A stretch of 21,313 bases of DNA, from the NCBI GenBank assembly GCA_002306945.1, contig DBTH01000239.1:1-21313 (forward strand). Direction: 5' to 3'. This stretch comes from Methylacidiphilaceae bacterium UBA1321 (lineage in GTDB: Bacteria; Verrucomicrobiota; Verrucomicrobiia; Methylacidiphilales; UBA1321). Shown one piece after another: positions 1-7,157 of the stretch (the first letter of the stretch is position 1; the number at the start of each line of letters is the position of its first letter). The translations under genes were made by a program, and so were the position numbers. The notes beneath the pieces are model-generated. The model saw nothing but the letters and a program-made list of their open reading frames with translations, was not told the origin of the DNA and made no database searches.

Positions 1-88
1 CCTCCTTGCGCCTCGCCTTAGCCTCGGGAAATTCTCAATCTCAAGCATGATGTTTTGAATAGATACGGCTGAGGGTTTCGCCGGAGAA

Positions 89-2482
89 TTATTCCTCGCT
101 GCAGGCCCAGAATTCCTTGAAGGCGCGATCCCAACTGCGTTCTTCGCGGATTTCGAGCGAGAGTTGTTCGCGTTCGGCGCGCGTGGGCAATTGACCGAGC
201 ATTTCTTTCAACCCGTTGATCCAGGCATCGATTTGCCGCGCGGGCAGAACGCGGCCATGGCGTGGTGACTTGATGAGTTCCTTCGGACCGCCGACGTCGG
301 AAACGGCGACGGGCAATCCGGCGGCCATCGCTTCGATGACGACATTGCCGAAGGTGTCGGTTGTGCTGGGGAAGACGAAAAGATCGGCCGAGGCGTAAGC
401 GCGGGCCAGGTCGGTTCCCTTGAGGATGCCGGTGAAAATAGCGTCAGGCAGCAGAGCGGCCAATTCGTTGCGGTAGGGGCCTTCGCCGACGAAGGCGGGA
501 GTGAACTGGAGTCCGGCGTTCTTCAACGCGATGATGACATCGGCCAGGAAGGCGAGTTCCTTCTCCTTGGAGATGCGGCCCACATAGAGGAGAACGGGGC
601 CTTTCGCGCCGCGATTGCGCCAGAATTCGGGCGTGTGGTATTTGATATTGAAGAGATCCACGTCGAGGCCGCGCGGCAGGATCTTGAGTTTTTTCGCGGG
701 GATGCCGCGTTCGATCCAGCGCTGACGGTAGAAATCGGAGTTGGAGTAGATGAGGTGGAACTGGCTGTAGAACCACTGCATGTAATTCCAGACCATCGTC
801 TCCATGAACGCGTCGTCGCTGAGAAAGCGTGCGTATTGCGGGAAGTCGGTGTGATAAATTCCGCTCATGCGCAGGCCGAGGAGTTTGCCCGCAGCCAGGG
901 CGCAAAGTCCAACGGGGCCGGGCGTGCTGATGATGAGTTCGGTGAAACCCTCGCGCTGGATGTAGTCGATGATGTCGAGCAGCGGGGGGAAACTGAGCTT
1001 CTGTAATTCGTATTCGGGAATTTCGAATTCGCCCACCGGGGCAAAGTTTTTGATCGGGATGTTGGTGATGGAAATCTGCGGGCGCGAAGTGACCACGGTG
1101 AGCGCCGCTCCGGCTTTTTGCGCGGAGAGGGTCATGGTCTGGATCGTGCGCGCGACGCCGTTGACGTCTTCGAGCGTGTCGGTGAACCAGGCGCGTTTGC
1201 TGTTCTGGAGGGAAGTGGGTACTTGTCCGAGAACCTGACGCGCGACGTTGCGCAGGAGCGGGCGCTCCGGGGATTGCTGATGATAGGCGACGAGATAGGG
1301 CAGGATCGCGCTGCCGACGGGAAGCAGTCCGGTCAGCGACTGGAAGGCGTCGAGGGCGTTGCCGCGCTGGAGCCGGGCCTGGAATTGTTGGCCGAGGCGG
1401 TAGGCGAGTTGATTGGTCAGGTAGGCCGCCATGCGGAAGGAACGGCGCGAGGCGTTGGGTTCGGCGGCGATGATCTCGTCGAGGTGGGTCTTGACCTTGG
1501 GATTGGTGAAGAAGCTGCCGATCTCGCGGGCGAGGGTGGTTTCGCCGGGCTTGACGAAGTCGAAGGCCTGGCCGGTGCGGATCGCTTCGGTGACGTGACC
1601 GATTTTTTCGCCGAGGGAAAAGGCTGTCGGGTTCTGCCCGGCGAGGAAGCGCTCCGCCATTTTTCGCAGCAGCGACGAACCGAGCGGCGCGGTCGATTTG
1701 AGACGATCCTGGGCGTAATTAAAAACCGTGGTGTAGATGCTGGAGGAGAGTTCCAGGGGATTGCCGTAAGCGCCCTTCGGGGCAACGGAGCCATCGGCGA
1801 GAGCCTGGAAGAATTCCGGCAGGGAATGGGCGTCGGCAGCTTCCGTGTAGGACTTGGCGACGTTGAGACCGCTGTGGTCGTCGGAACCGGCGGTCAGGAT
1901 TTTGCGGTGGGCGTCGGCGTGGGTGGGAGCGAAATGATGGCGATTGGCTAACTCCTCGATCTTTTGCGGCGTCAGCGAAGCGAAGCAGAGGTTGGCAATC
2001 TCCTGCGCGAGCGGTTCGCGATTGCCGTCGATGCTCTCGAAACAGCGGAACAGGAGGAGGAGTTGTTCGAAGTGTTCGACGGTGAGCTGCTGGTTGAGGG
2101 CAAAGAGCGCGTGCGTGACGGCGTGGGGGATGGACTGGCTGCGCAGGTATTCGGAAAGTTCGAAGATATTGGGCCGCAGGCGCTGGATTTCGGTGTGTTG
2201 GACTTCGGAGATATTCCAGGCCAGCAGATGAATCTTGCAGCCGTCGGGGAAGTAGGTGGTGATTTCCTCGCTGATGAAAACGTCCGGGTAGTGGGCGATT
2301 TCCAGACAGCCGTCGATCCGGTTGTGGTCGGTGATCGTCTTGGCGCTCATTCCGGCGGCGTGGAGCTTTTGGTACAGGGCTTCCGGCTGGCTGTAGCTCT
2401 GCGGCATGCCGAGCTTGCGCAGAATCCACTCCGAGGGGCGGTCGGAGAAACGGGAATGGAGGTGAAGATCAACGCGCAGCAT
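89..2482 (-). CDS. PHP domain-GT4 glycosyltransferase fusion
   Basis: A 797-residue protein with two recognisable parts. Residues 1 to about 235 form a PHP-type metal-dependent phosphoesterase domain, with the HLHS motif at 7-10, TDHN at 51-54 and SDDH at 200-203. From about residue 431 to the end lies a GT-B glycosyltransferase of family GT4, with a DVNGVART start, the segment LLYVGRISKEKEL, and the donor-site segment TDTFGNVVIEAMAAG. In that segment the usual EX7E is DX7E, as in MgtA-like mannosyltransferases. The roughly 195 residues between the parts are helical-looking and unassigned. The likely role is transfer of a sugar from a nucleotide-sugar to a lipid or glycan acceptor at the cytoplasmic membrane face; donor and acceptor are unknown. 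The ATG at 2482 begins exactly at the PHP core (MLRVDLHLHS). It lies inside the upstream deacetylase gene (14-bp overlap), so the two are probably translationally coupled. An earlier in-frame start at 2563 would overlap by 95 bp and add 27 unlike residues. Confidence 0.85.
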   Translation of the reverse strand: MLRVDLHLHSRFSDRPSEWILRKLGMPQSYSQPEALYQKLHAAGMSAKTITDHNRIDGCLEIAHYPDVFISEEITTYFPDGCKIHLLAWNISEVQHTEIQRLRPNIFELSEYLRSQSIPHAVTHALFALNQQLTVEHFEQLLLLFRCFESIDGNREPLAQEIANLCFASLTPQKIEELANRHHFAPTHADAHRKILTAGSDDHSGLNVAKSYTEAADAHSLPEFFQALADGSVAPKGAYGNPLELSSSIYTTVFNYAQDRLKSTAPLGSSLLRKMAERFLAGQNPTAFSLGEKIGHVTEAIRTGQAFDFVKPGETTLAREIGSFFTNPKVKTHLDEIIAAEPNASRRSFRMAAYLTNQLAYRLGQQFQARLQRGNALDAFQSLTGLLPVGSAILPYLVAYHQQSPERPLLRNVARQVLGQVPTSLQNSKRAWFTDTLEDVNGVARTIQTMTLSAQKAGAALTVVTSRPQISITNIPIKNFAPVGEFEIPEYELQKLSFPPLLDIIDYIQREGFTELIISTPGPVGLCALAAGKLLGLRMSGIYHTDFPQYARFLSDDAFMETMVWNYMQWFYSQFHLIYSNSDFYRQRWIERGIPAKKLKILPRGLDVDLFNIKYHTPEFWRNRGAKGPVLLYVGRISKEKELAFLADVIIALKNAGLQFTPAFVGEGPYRNELAALLPDAIFTGILKGTDLARAYASADLFVFPSTTDTFGNVVIEAMAAGLPVAVSDVGGPKELIKSPRHGRVLPARQIDAWINGLKEMLGQLPTRAEREQLSLEIREERSWDRAFKEFWACSEE

Positions 2483-3215
2483 ATTCAGCGTAAGTAGTCG
2501 GTTGGAAACCCTCGTGCAAGGCTGTTTTGAGAATTTCGGCGATTTGTTGCCGGATTGTTTCAAAATGCAGATCGTGAGGATGAAGGCTCAGACGCATGAG
2601 TGCGTTGTGACGAACCCGTGAGAAGAGGTGGCGGTTCCACGCCAGCGATGCCGTCCGGCGCCACGCGGCGCGCGTGCTGTAGCAAAGGGATTGGCAGGGA
2701 ATCGAAGGGCGACCGTCGAGGGGGATGAGTTCGGTCAGCCGGTTGGTGTAGTGAAATCCCATCTTGTGCAAAAGCGCGGGCAGATGCGGGGCCATGAGCC
2801 AGGCGGGAGCGATGAATCCGTTCGGAGTCCAGCCGTGTTGTTTGAAGAGGGTGAGTCCTTCCTCGATGCGCGATTGCGCGGCGGCTTCGGGCAGGTCGAG
2901 GAATTCGGCTTCGCGGTTGGTATAGAGCCGCGTCCAGAACAGATTTTTGAGCGTGTCGGTCTGTCCCTGGCGGTCGTGGGAATAACCGTGGAGGACGAGA
3001 TCGTAACCGGCGTCCTGGCGTGCGCTCAGGGCCGAGCAGAGTTCCTCGTTCCAGCAGCAGGGGCCGTGTTCGTGATGAAAGGCGGGAACCAGGAGAATGC
3101 TGCAACGTCCGATCCCGAGGTTTTGGAGAAAATCGAGTTGCTCGGAGATGTCTTTCCACGATCCGGGATGGGTGTCATGGAGGGAGACGATGAGGGATTT
3201 GGTGGCGTTCGGCAT
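2469..3215 (-). CDS. DUF2334 polysaccharide deacetylase-like protein
   Basis: A 248-residue protein of the DUF2334 branch of the NodB/polysaccharide-deacetylase fold. Visible motifs are SLHDTHP at 11-17 (catalytic-type His-Asp), LHGYSHD at 75-81 (metal-binding HxxxH with a following Asp), FIAPAW at 134-139 and LSLHPHD at 209-215. Members are predicted metal-dependent amide or ester hydrolases acting on carbohydrates; the exact substrate is unknown. No signal peptide is visible, so a cytoplasmic location is likely. The stop overlaps the start of the PHP-GT4 gene by 14 bp, which suggests a two-gene unit in which a sugar is deacetylated before or after transfer (inference). The ATG at 3215 has no strong Shine-Dalgarno sequence. 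About 700 bp of repeat-rich non-coding DNA lies upstream, and no convincing promoter was identified there. Confidence 0.82.
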   Translation of the reverse strand: MPNATKSLIVSLHDTHPGSWKDISEQLDFLQNLGIGRCSILLVPAFHHEHGPCCWNEELCSALSARQDAGYDLVLHGYSHDRQGQTDTLKNLFWTRLYTNREAEFLDLPEAAAQSRIEEGLTLFKQHGWTPNGFIAPAWLMAPHLPALLHKMGFHYTNRLTELIPLDGRPSIPCQSLCYSTRAAWRRTASLAWNRHLFSRVRHNALMRLSLHPHDLHFETIRQQIAEILKTALHEGFQPTTYAEYAAR

Positions 3216-3917
3216 TGCGGTGAGTGTGGAAAAATACGTAGGTGAAGGTTGAGATTATACGGGAATTTCTGTCGCTGCAAGGCAAGGTCACGAAGTCGGG
3301 TCATCTACTCTGGTAACAGGGGGGTGAAGAAAAACTGGCACCCCCGCGACGATCCGCAACAAGTCGCGACGTTCGGCCCTTCCTTTTTTATGAACTGAAA
3401 AGGCTTTGGACAAAATTAACAGAATTTTAACAACCGGAATGTACATGGATAAAAAACGGCTTTTGGGAGTTATTCATGCGCGTATTTTACCCGACAAGAC
3501 GGGCGCGACGTTAGTCTTGCGTGCGCTGAATGTGCAAGGTGCGCAAAAAATTGCTCTTCTGGTATGTCAGAGGATTCTGAAAGTTTGACGAATACAGGAG
3601 CGGTTGAAATGTGTTACAGGCAGTTGAACTGATCCTTCGACGCCGCTGCACTCTGCTCAGGATGACAGGTTGGGGTGGCAATCTTCAAGGGTATCGAGGA
3701 GTTCTTGAGCGATGTCACGTCTATCTGGAAACATTACCTTCACTCCATGTCATCCTGAGCTTGTCGAAGGATCGGTTTGCAAGCTTTCAGAGTATTTACG
3801 TTTACTTCAACGCTGAAAGGCGGTTTCAAGCCGCTCAACCTTCCTCAAGACTCCCTCTTTGCAGGTGGTATCTGAATGCAGCCGCATCTTGAGGTCGCGC
3901 GACAGGACGCTTCCCAA
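3216..3917. other. 702-bp intergenic region, structured and repeat-bearing
   Basis: No credible gene is seen here. Two short plus-strand open frames (about 3406-3588 and 3611-3892) have no recognisable domain, no ribosome binding site and composition unlike the neighbours. The region contains consecutive potential hairpins: GGGGGTG/CACCCCC at 3320-3326 and 3339-3345, CGCGAC/GTCGCG at 3345-3350 and 3363-3368, and CAAGAC/GTCTTG at 3495-3500 and 3514-3519. It also holds an AATTAAC/GAATTTT relic near 3405-3440 and an inverted repeat at 3631-3773. None of the hairpins is followed directly by a T-run, so none is called as a terminator. It is either a decayed mobile or repeat region or an uncharacterised structured RNA. 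Confidence 0.6.
3631..3773. repeat. Inverted pair of GATCCTTCGAC...GCTCAGGATGACA elements
   Basis: The left element has GATCCTTCGAC at 3631-3641 and GCTCAGGATGACA at 3655-3667. The right element is its reverse complement, TGTCATCCTGAGC at 3748-3760 and GTCGAAGGATC at 3763-3773. Both conserved blocks (11 and 13 bp) match perfectly. The spacer inside each element differs: 13 nt on the left, 2 nt on the right. About 80 bp separate the two elements. The arrangement could fold into a long hairpin in RNA or be a pair of dispersed-repeat units inserted in opposite orientation. Confidence 0.8.
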
Positions 3918-4514
3918 TCAAAAAACCGATTCGTCGTTGAGTTGATTCAGGGCGAGAAGGACTTTCTTCAGGCGGCGGGCCAGGTCGAGTTCCTCAAGGA
4001 TCGATTGCTTGCGTTTGACGTCCTCGATGAAGCTGTAGGTGATGATGTCGGCCATGGCTTCGTAATCTTCAAGCTCGTTGAGGAATTTGATGATGGCGTC
4101 ATTGTCGAGTTGATCGGTGGAGTGGAGCTTGTTGATTTTGGCGACAACCTTGGCGGCGAGTTTTTCGACCTCTTTGCCGTCGTTGTCCTGAGTGTGCAAA
4201 ACCTCGATGCGACCGACGTAATAGGGGTCTTTCTGAACGAAATCGGTGAAGCGGACGCGGGAAACACCCTGAAGGATGAGGTTGGAAGTGCCGTCCGGGC
4301 GGTCGACGCAGGCGCGGATCAGACCGATGCCGCCGATGCTGCGCGGACGGGTGTGCGCGCCGGGCATGGCAATGGCAAACATGCGTTGTTCGTTGAGGGA
4401 CTTCTTGAGCATCGAGCGGTAGCGCGGCTCAAAAATGTAGAGCGGCAACAACGCCTGGGGGAACAGGATCGCGTTCGGAAGGGTCATGATCGGTATCTGT
4501 TCCGGGATTTTCAT
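3918..4514 (-). CDS. Stand-alone LON substrate-binding domain protein
   Basis: A 198-residue protein consisting of the N-terminal LON (PUA-like) domain only. It opens with IPIMTLPNAILFPQ followed by LPLYIFEPRYRSML, the hallmark LP-x-FP...LPLxIFExRY pattern of Lon N-domains. It continues with the strand-rich IGLIRACVDRPDG and GVSRVRF segments and then a helical tail rich in Lys and Glu. The AAA+ ATPase and the Ser-Lys protease of full-length Lon are absent, so it cannot be an ATP-dependent protease. Such short proteins (COG2802-type) are thought to bind protein substrates; their precise job is unclear. The start is fixed by an AAGGA ribosome binding site 9 nt before the ATG at 4514, better than an upstream in-frame start at 4565. 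It is flanked by the repeat-rich gap downstream and the deacetylase gene upstream (88 bp). Confidence 0.85.
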   Translation of the reverse strand: MKIPEQIPIMTLPNAILFPQALLPLYIFEPRYRSMLKKSLNEQRMFAIAMPGAHTRPRSIGGIGLIRACVDRPDGTSNLILQGVSRVRFTDFVQKDPYYVGRIEVLHTQDNDGKEVEKLAAKVVAKINKLHSTDQLDNDAIIKFLNELEDYEAMADIITYSFIEDVKRKQSILEELDLARRLKKVLLALNQLNDESVF

Positions 4515-4602
4515 AGGTTGATTTCCTTCTACTACTAACTTAAGCAGGCTTCGTGCCGGAAGCAACAGGCCGCCGCAGATTTATCAGGCCGTAACAGATC
4601 TG

Positions 4603-5406
4603 TTATTTTTGCCACAATTGGCCGGGTTCGATCTTGACAACCTGCTCATCGATTTCCACCCAGAGGGGTTGGCTGCTGCGGTTGAGCACCAGCGAGCCAT
4701 CGACCGAGACGCGCGTCTGACGGAGCGCTTCGACGTAGTCGTAAATCTCGATATTGGTGGCGAACCAGAATTGATCCCCGTACGGTTTGATCTGGTTGGC
4801 GAAGTCCTCGATGAGCTCCCAGTTATTCTGGCGGGCGAATTCGAAGCTGTGGCCCCAAACGTAAAAGACCGCGAGGCGATTCCAGTTGTTGTGGGCGATA
4901 AATTCCTCGGTCTTGGCCTTCAGATTGTGGCTGTGATGACAGGTGGGGTGCCAACGGAGCCAGTTGTCGGGAAGGTTGAAATTTCCGTGGGATTCGCAGG
5001 TGCGGGAGTATTCGATTCCGAGGGCGGGCAGCCGGGAAAGGATCGCGCTGTTGTAGGAGCCGAACGGATAGGACATGCCGCGAACGGGATACCCGGCGGC
5101 GGTTTCAAGGGCGCGGCGGTCTTCGAGGATTTCGTAGGCGAGCTGTTCGGGCGGGAGAATTTCCAGATGCGGATGGTGAACCGCGTGAGAGGAGACCTCA
5201 TGTCCGCGGAGGGCGACCTTCAAGTCTTCCGCCTTGAGATAATTCGGTTTGCCGAGATTGGCGGAATTGATGTGAAAGGTTCCCTTGAGACTGGCCTTGT
5301 TGAAGATTTCGGCCAGACGCAGGTCGTAGATTTGTCCGTCGTCGTAACTGAGTGTGACGGCTTTTTGTTTGCCACCGGGAAAACGGTTAAGGAGAACGCG
5401 AGTCAT
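4603..5406 (-). CDS. NodB-type polysaccharide deacetylase
   Basis: A 267-residue metal-dependent polysaccharide deacetylase (carbohydrate esterase 4 fold). Motif 1 is SYDDG at 20-24, with the catalytic-type Asp pair at 22-23. Motif 2 is SSHAVHHPH at 72-80, supplying the HxxxH metal ligands H74 and H78. Motif 3 is MSYPFGSYN at 111-119. A later WGHSFEF segment may supply the distal histidine. The family removes N- or O-acetyl groups from glycans such as peptidoglycan or exopolysaccharide. No signal peptide is visible, so an intracellular carbohydrate substrate is possible. The start is taken at the ATG at 5406; a GTG at 5427 in the same frame would add seven residues. The gene is 88 bp upstream of the LON-domain gene on the same strand. 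The intergenic DNA upstream carries 54-bp direct repeats. Confidence 0.87.
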   Translation of the reverse strand: MTRVLLNRFPGGKQKAVTLSYDDGQIYDLRLAEIFNKASLKGTFHINSANLGKPNYLKAEDLKVALRGHEVSSHAVHHPHLEILPPEQLAYEILEDRRALETAAGYPVRGMSYPFGSYNSAILSRLPALGIEYSRTCESHGNFNLPDNWLRWHPTCHHSHNLKAKTEEFIAHNNWNRLAVFYVWGHSFEFARQNNWELIEDFANQIKPYGDQFWFATNIEIYDYVEALRQTRVSVDGSLVLNRSSQPLWVEIDEQVVKIEPGQLWQK

Positions 5407-5465
5407 GAAACGACATTGCAACTTCACGGCCCGGCGTCAAGCGGGTTGCGTGTACGCGAAGAGAT

Positions 5466-5631
5466 GGTTACGCGAAGCGGCGGAGGAAGTTCGGTTTCTG
5501 CGTTAGCGTAGCGTGGGTGCAGCGGCGATTACTCCCGTCAGCCTTATACTGGATGCCACGTCATGTAGCCTGCACTCGGTTACGCGAAGCGGCGGAGGAA
5601 GTTCAGTTCCTGCGTTAGCGTAGCGTGGGTG
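5466..5631. repeat. Two 54-bp direct repeats, 112-bp period
   Basis: Copy 1 spans 5466-5519 and copy 2 spans 5578-5631; both begin GGTTACGCGAAGCGGCGGAG and end GCGTTAGCGTAGCGTGGGTG. By eye they match at 52 of 54 positions, and similarity continues more weakly into GCGATT just after. Part of the same word (TACGCGAAG) also appears near 5453. There is no open frame, so this is a non-coding repeat of unknown nature between the MBL nuclease and deacetylase genes. Confidence 0.88.
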
Positions 5632-5632
5632 T

Positions 5633-5648
5633 AGGGGCGATTGCCCCT
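5633..5648. other. Short GC hairpin after the beta-CASP gene
   Basis: AGGGGC (5633-5638), loop GATT, GCCCCT (5643-5648) form a perfect 6-bp stem immediately downstream of the minus-strand stop at 5651. No T-run follows on the minus strand. It may aid 3'-end protection or weak termination, but it may equally be part of the adjacent repeat. Confidence 0.4.
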
Positions 5649-5650
5649 GC

Positions 5651-7045
5651 CTAGAGTTTGATCGGCTTGGCGTTTTCGGGAATGACGATTTCCTTGCCGA
5701 TGTGGGCGTTCTGGAGCGATTTCTCCAGCGCGGCGCAACGGTCGGGTTCGCCGTGGACGAGGAAAACCTTGGCGTGATGTTTGGCGGTGGCGGCGGCGTA
5801 GGCGACCAGTTCAGGATCGTCGGCGTGACCGCTGAAGGCGTTGATCTGGGCGACTTCGGCGTTGACGGTGACTTCTTCGCCGAAGACCTTCACGATTTTT
5901 TCGCCTGCGAGAATGCGGTGGCCGAGCGTGGCTTCGGCGCAATGGCCGACAAAGAGGATCGTGTTTTGTTCGTATGGCAGGCTGTTGCGCAGATGGTGGA
6001 GAATGCGCCCGGCTTCGCACATGCCGGAAGCCGAGATGATGATGCACGGCTCGGTGCGGTCGTTGAGCTTCATCGAATCGTAGACTTCGCGGATGTAGGT
6101 GATGTCTTCCCAGCCAAATGGATTGTGTTTGGTCTGGAGGAATTCGTAGACGGTGTCATTGAAGCATTCCGGGTGGAGGCGGAAGACTTCGGTTGCGTTG
6201 ACCGCCATCGGGCTGTCGACAAAGATAGGCAGTTGCGGAAAGAGATTTTCTTCGCGCATCATGTGGAGGATGTAGACGAGATGTTGGGCGCGACCGACGG
6301 CGAAGGACGGGATGATGAGCTTGCCCTTCTTTTCGAGCGTGCGGTTGATGACCTTGTTGAGTTCTTCCTTGGCGGTGTCGACGTCCTCGTGTTTCTGACC
6401 GCCGTAGGTGCTTTCCATCAGGAGATAATCGACGTTGTCGACGATTTCCGGATCGCGCAGAATGTCGTTTTTGCCGCGGCCCAGGTCGCCGGAGAACAGG
6501 AGTCGGAACTTGCGGTAGCCTTCCTGAATGTCGAGCAGGATTTGCGAGGAGCCGAGGATGTGGCCGGCGTCGAAGAAGGTTGCCATGACACCGTCGCAGA
6601 CGGGGAATTTGCGGTGATAGTCGAGCGTGACGAAATTGCGGATCGCTTTTTCCGCTGCGACGCCGTTATAGAGTGGTTCAACCGGGGCGAGTCCCTGCCG
6701 GGCGCGTTTTTTATTCACGAATACCGCATCGCTGGCCTGCACCTTGGCGCTGTCCTGCAACATGAGAGCCGAGAGGTCGCGCGTGGCTGAAGTACAGTAG
6801 ATGTTGCCTTCGAATCCCTGCTGGCAGAGGTTCGGCAGGTTGCCCGAGTGATCGATGTGGGCGTGGGAAAGAAGGACGGCGTCGATGCTTTTCGGGTCGA
6901 AAGGGAAATGGCGGTTGCGGTTGAAGGAGGCTTCGCGTTTGCCTTCGAGCAGACCGCAATCGAGGAGGATGCGGTGGCCGTTGACTTCGATGAGGTGTTG
7001 GGAACCGGTGGTGGTTTGGGCGGCGCCGAGGGAGGTGAGTTGCAT
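5651..7045 (-). CDS. MBL-fold/beta-CASP RNA metallohydrolase
   Basis: A 464-residue metallo-beta-lactamase fold protein with a beta-CASP insert, of the COG1236 (YSH1/CPSF-like, TTHA0252-like) group of RNA endo/exonucleases. Metal-ligand motifs are in order: HAHIDHSG at 61-68 (H61, H63, D65, H66), AGHILGS around H162, and GDLGR with D187. Then come the beta-CASP segments MESTYG, IPSFAVGRAQ and ISASGM, and the C-terminal FSGHAD and LVHGEPDR histidines. No KH or other RNA-binding extension is present, which is normal for bacterial members. The predicted role is cytoplasmic zinc-dependent RNA processing or decay. The ATG at 7045 is preceded by ACCTCT rather than a purine-rich ribosome binding site. 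ubiD ends 112 bp upstream on the same strand, so co-transcription is possible but not shown. Confidence 0.9.
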   Translation of the reverse strand: MQLTSLGAAQTTTGSQHLIEVNGHRILLDCGLLEGKREASFNRNRHFPFDPKSIDAVLLSHAHIDHSGNLPNLCQQGFEGNIYCTSATRDLSALMLQDSAKVQASDAVFVNKKRARQGLAPVEPLYNGVAAEKAIRNFVTLDYHRKFPVCDGVMATFFDAGHILGSSQILLDIQEGYRKFRLLFSGDLGRGKNDILRDPEIVDNVDYLLMESTYGGQKHEDVDTAKEELNKVINRTLEKKGKLIIPSFAVGRAQHLVYILHMMREENLFPQLPIFVDSPMAVNATEVFRLHPECFNDTVYEFLQTKHNPFGWEDITYIREVYDSMKLNDRTEPCIIISASGMCEAGRILHHLRNSLPYEQNTILFVGHCAEATLGHRILAGEKIVKVFGEEVTVNAEVAQINAFSGHADDPELVAYAAATAKHHAKVFLVHGEPDRCAALEKSLQNAHIGKEIVIPENAKPIKL

Positions 7046-7157
7046 AGAGGTAAAACTTTGTGACGCAGGCTTTGAGTCGTCAGGTTACTTAACTAAAGTT
7101 TCGGACGTTTAGCTTCAAACTGAAAGGCTAAAATTTGAAATATTACCCAATCTCTGG

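Noticed and set aside
3320..3345. GGGGGTG/CACCCCC hairpin as a terminator
   Set aside because: No T-run follows on either strand. It is listed only as structure in the gap.
3406..3588. Possible 60-residue gene in the long gap
   Set aside because: It starts with TTG, lacks a ribosome binding site, and its first third consists of a repeat relic.
3611..3892. Possible 93-residue gene in the long gap
   Set aside because: It runs through both inverted repeat elements and has no recognisable domain.
5466..5631. CRISPR array
   Set aside because: Only two repeats of 54 bp, too long and too few, and no cas genes.
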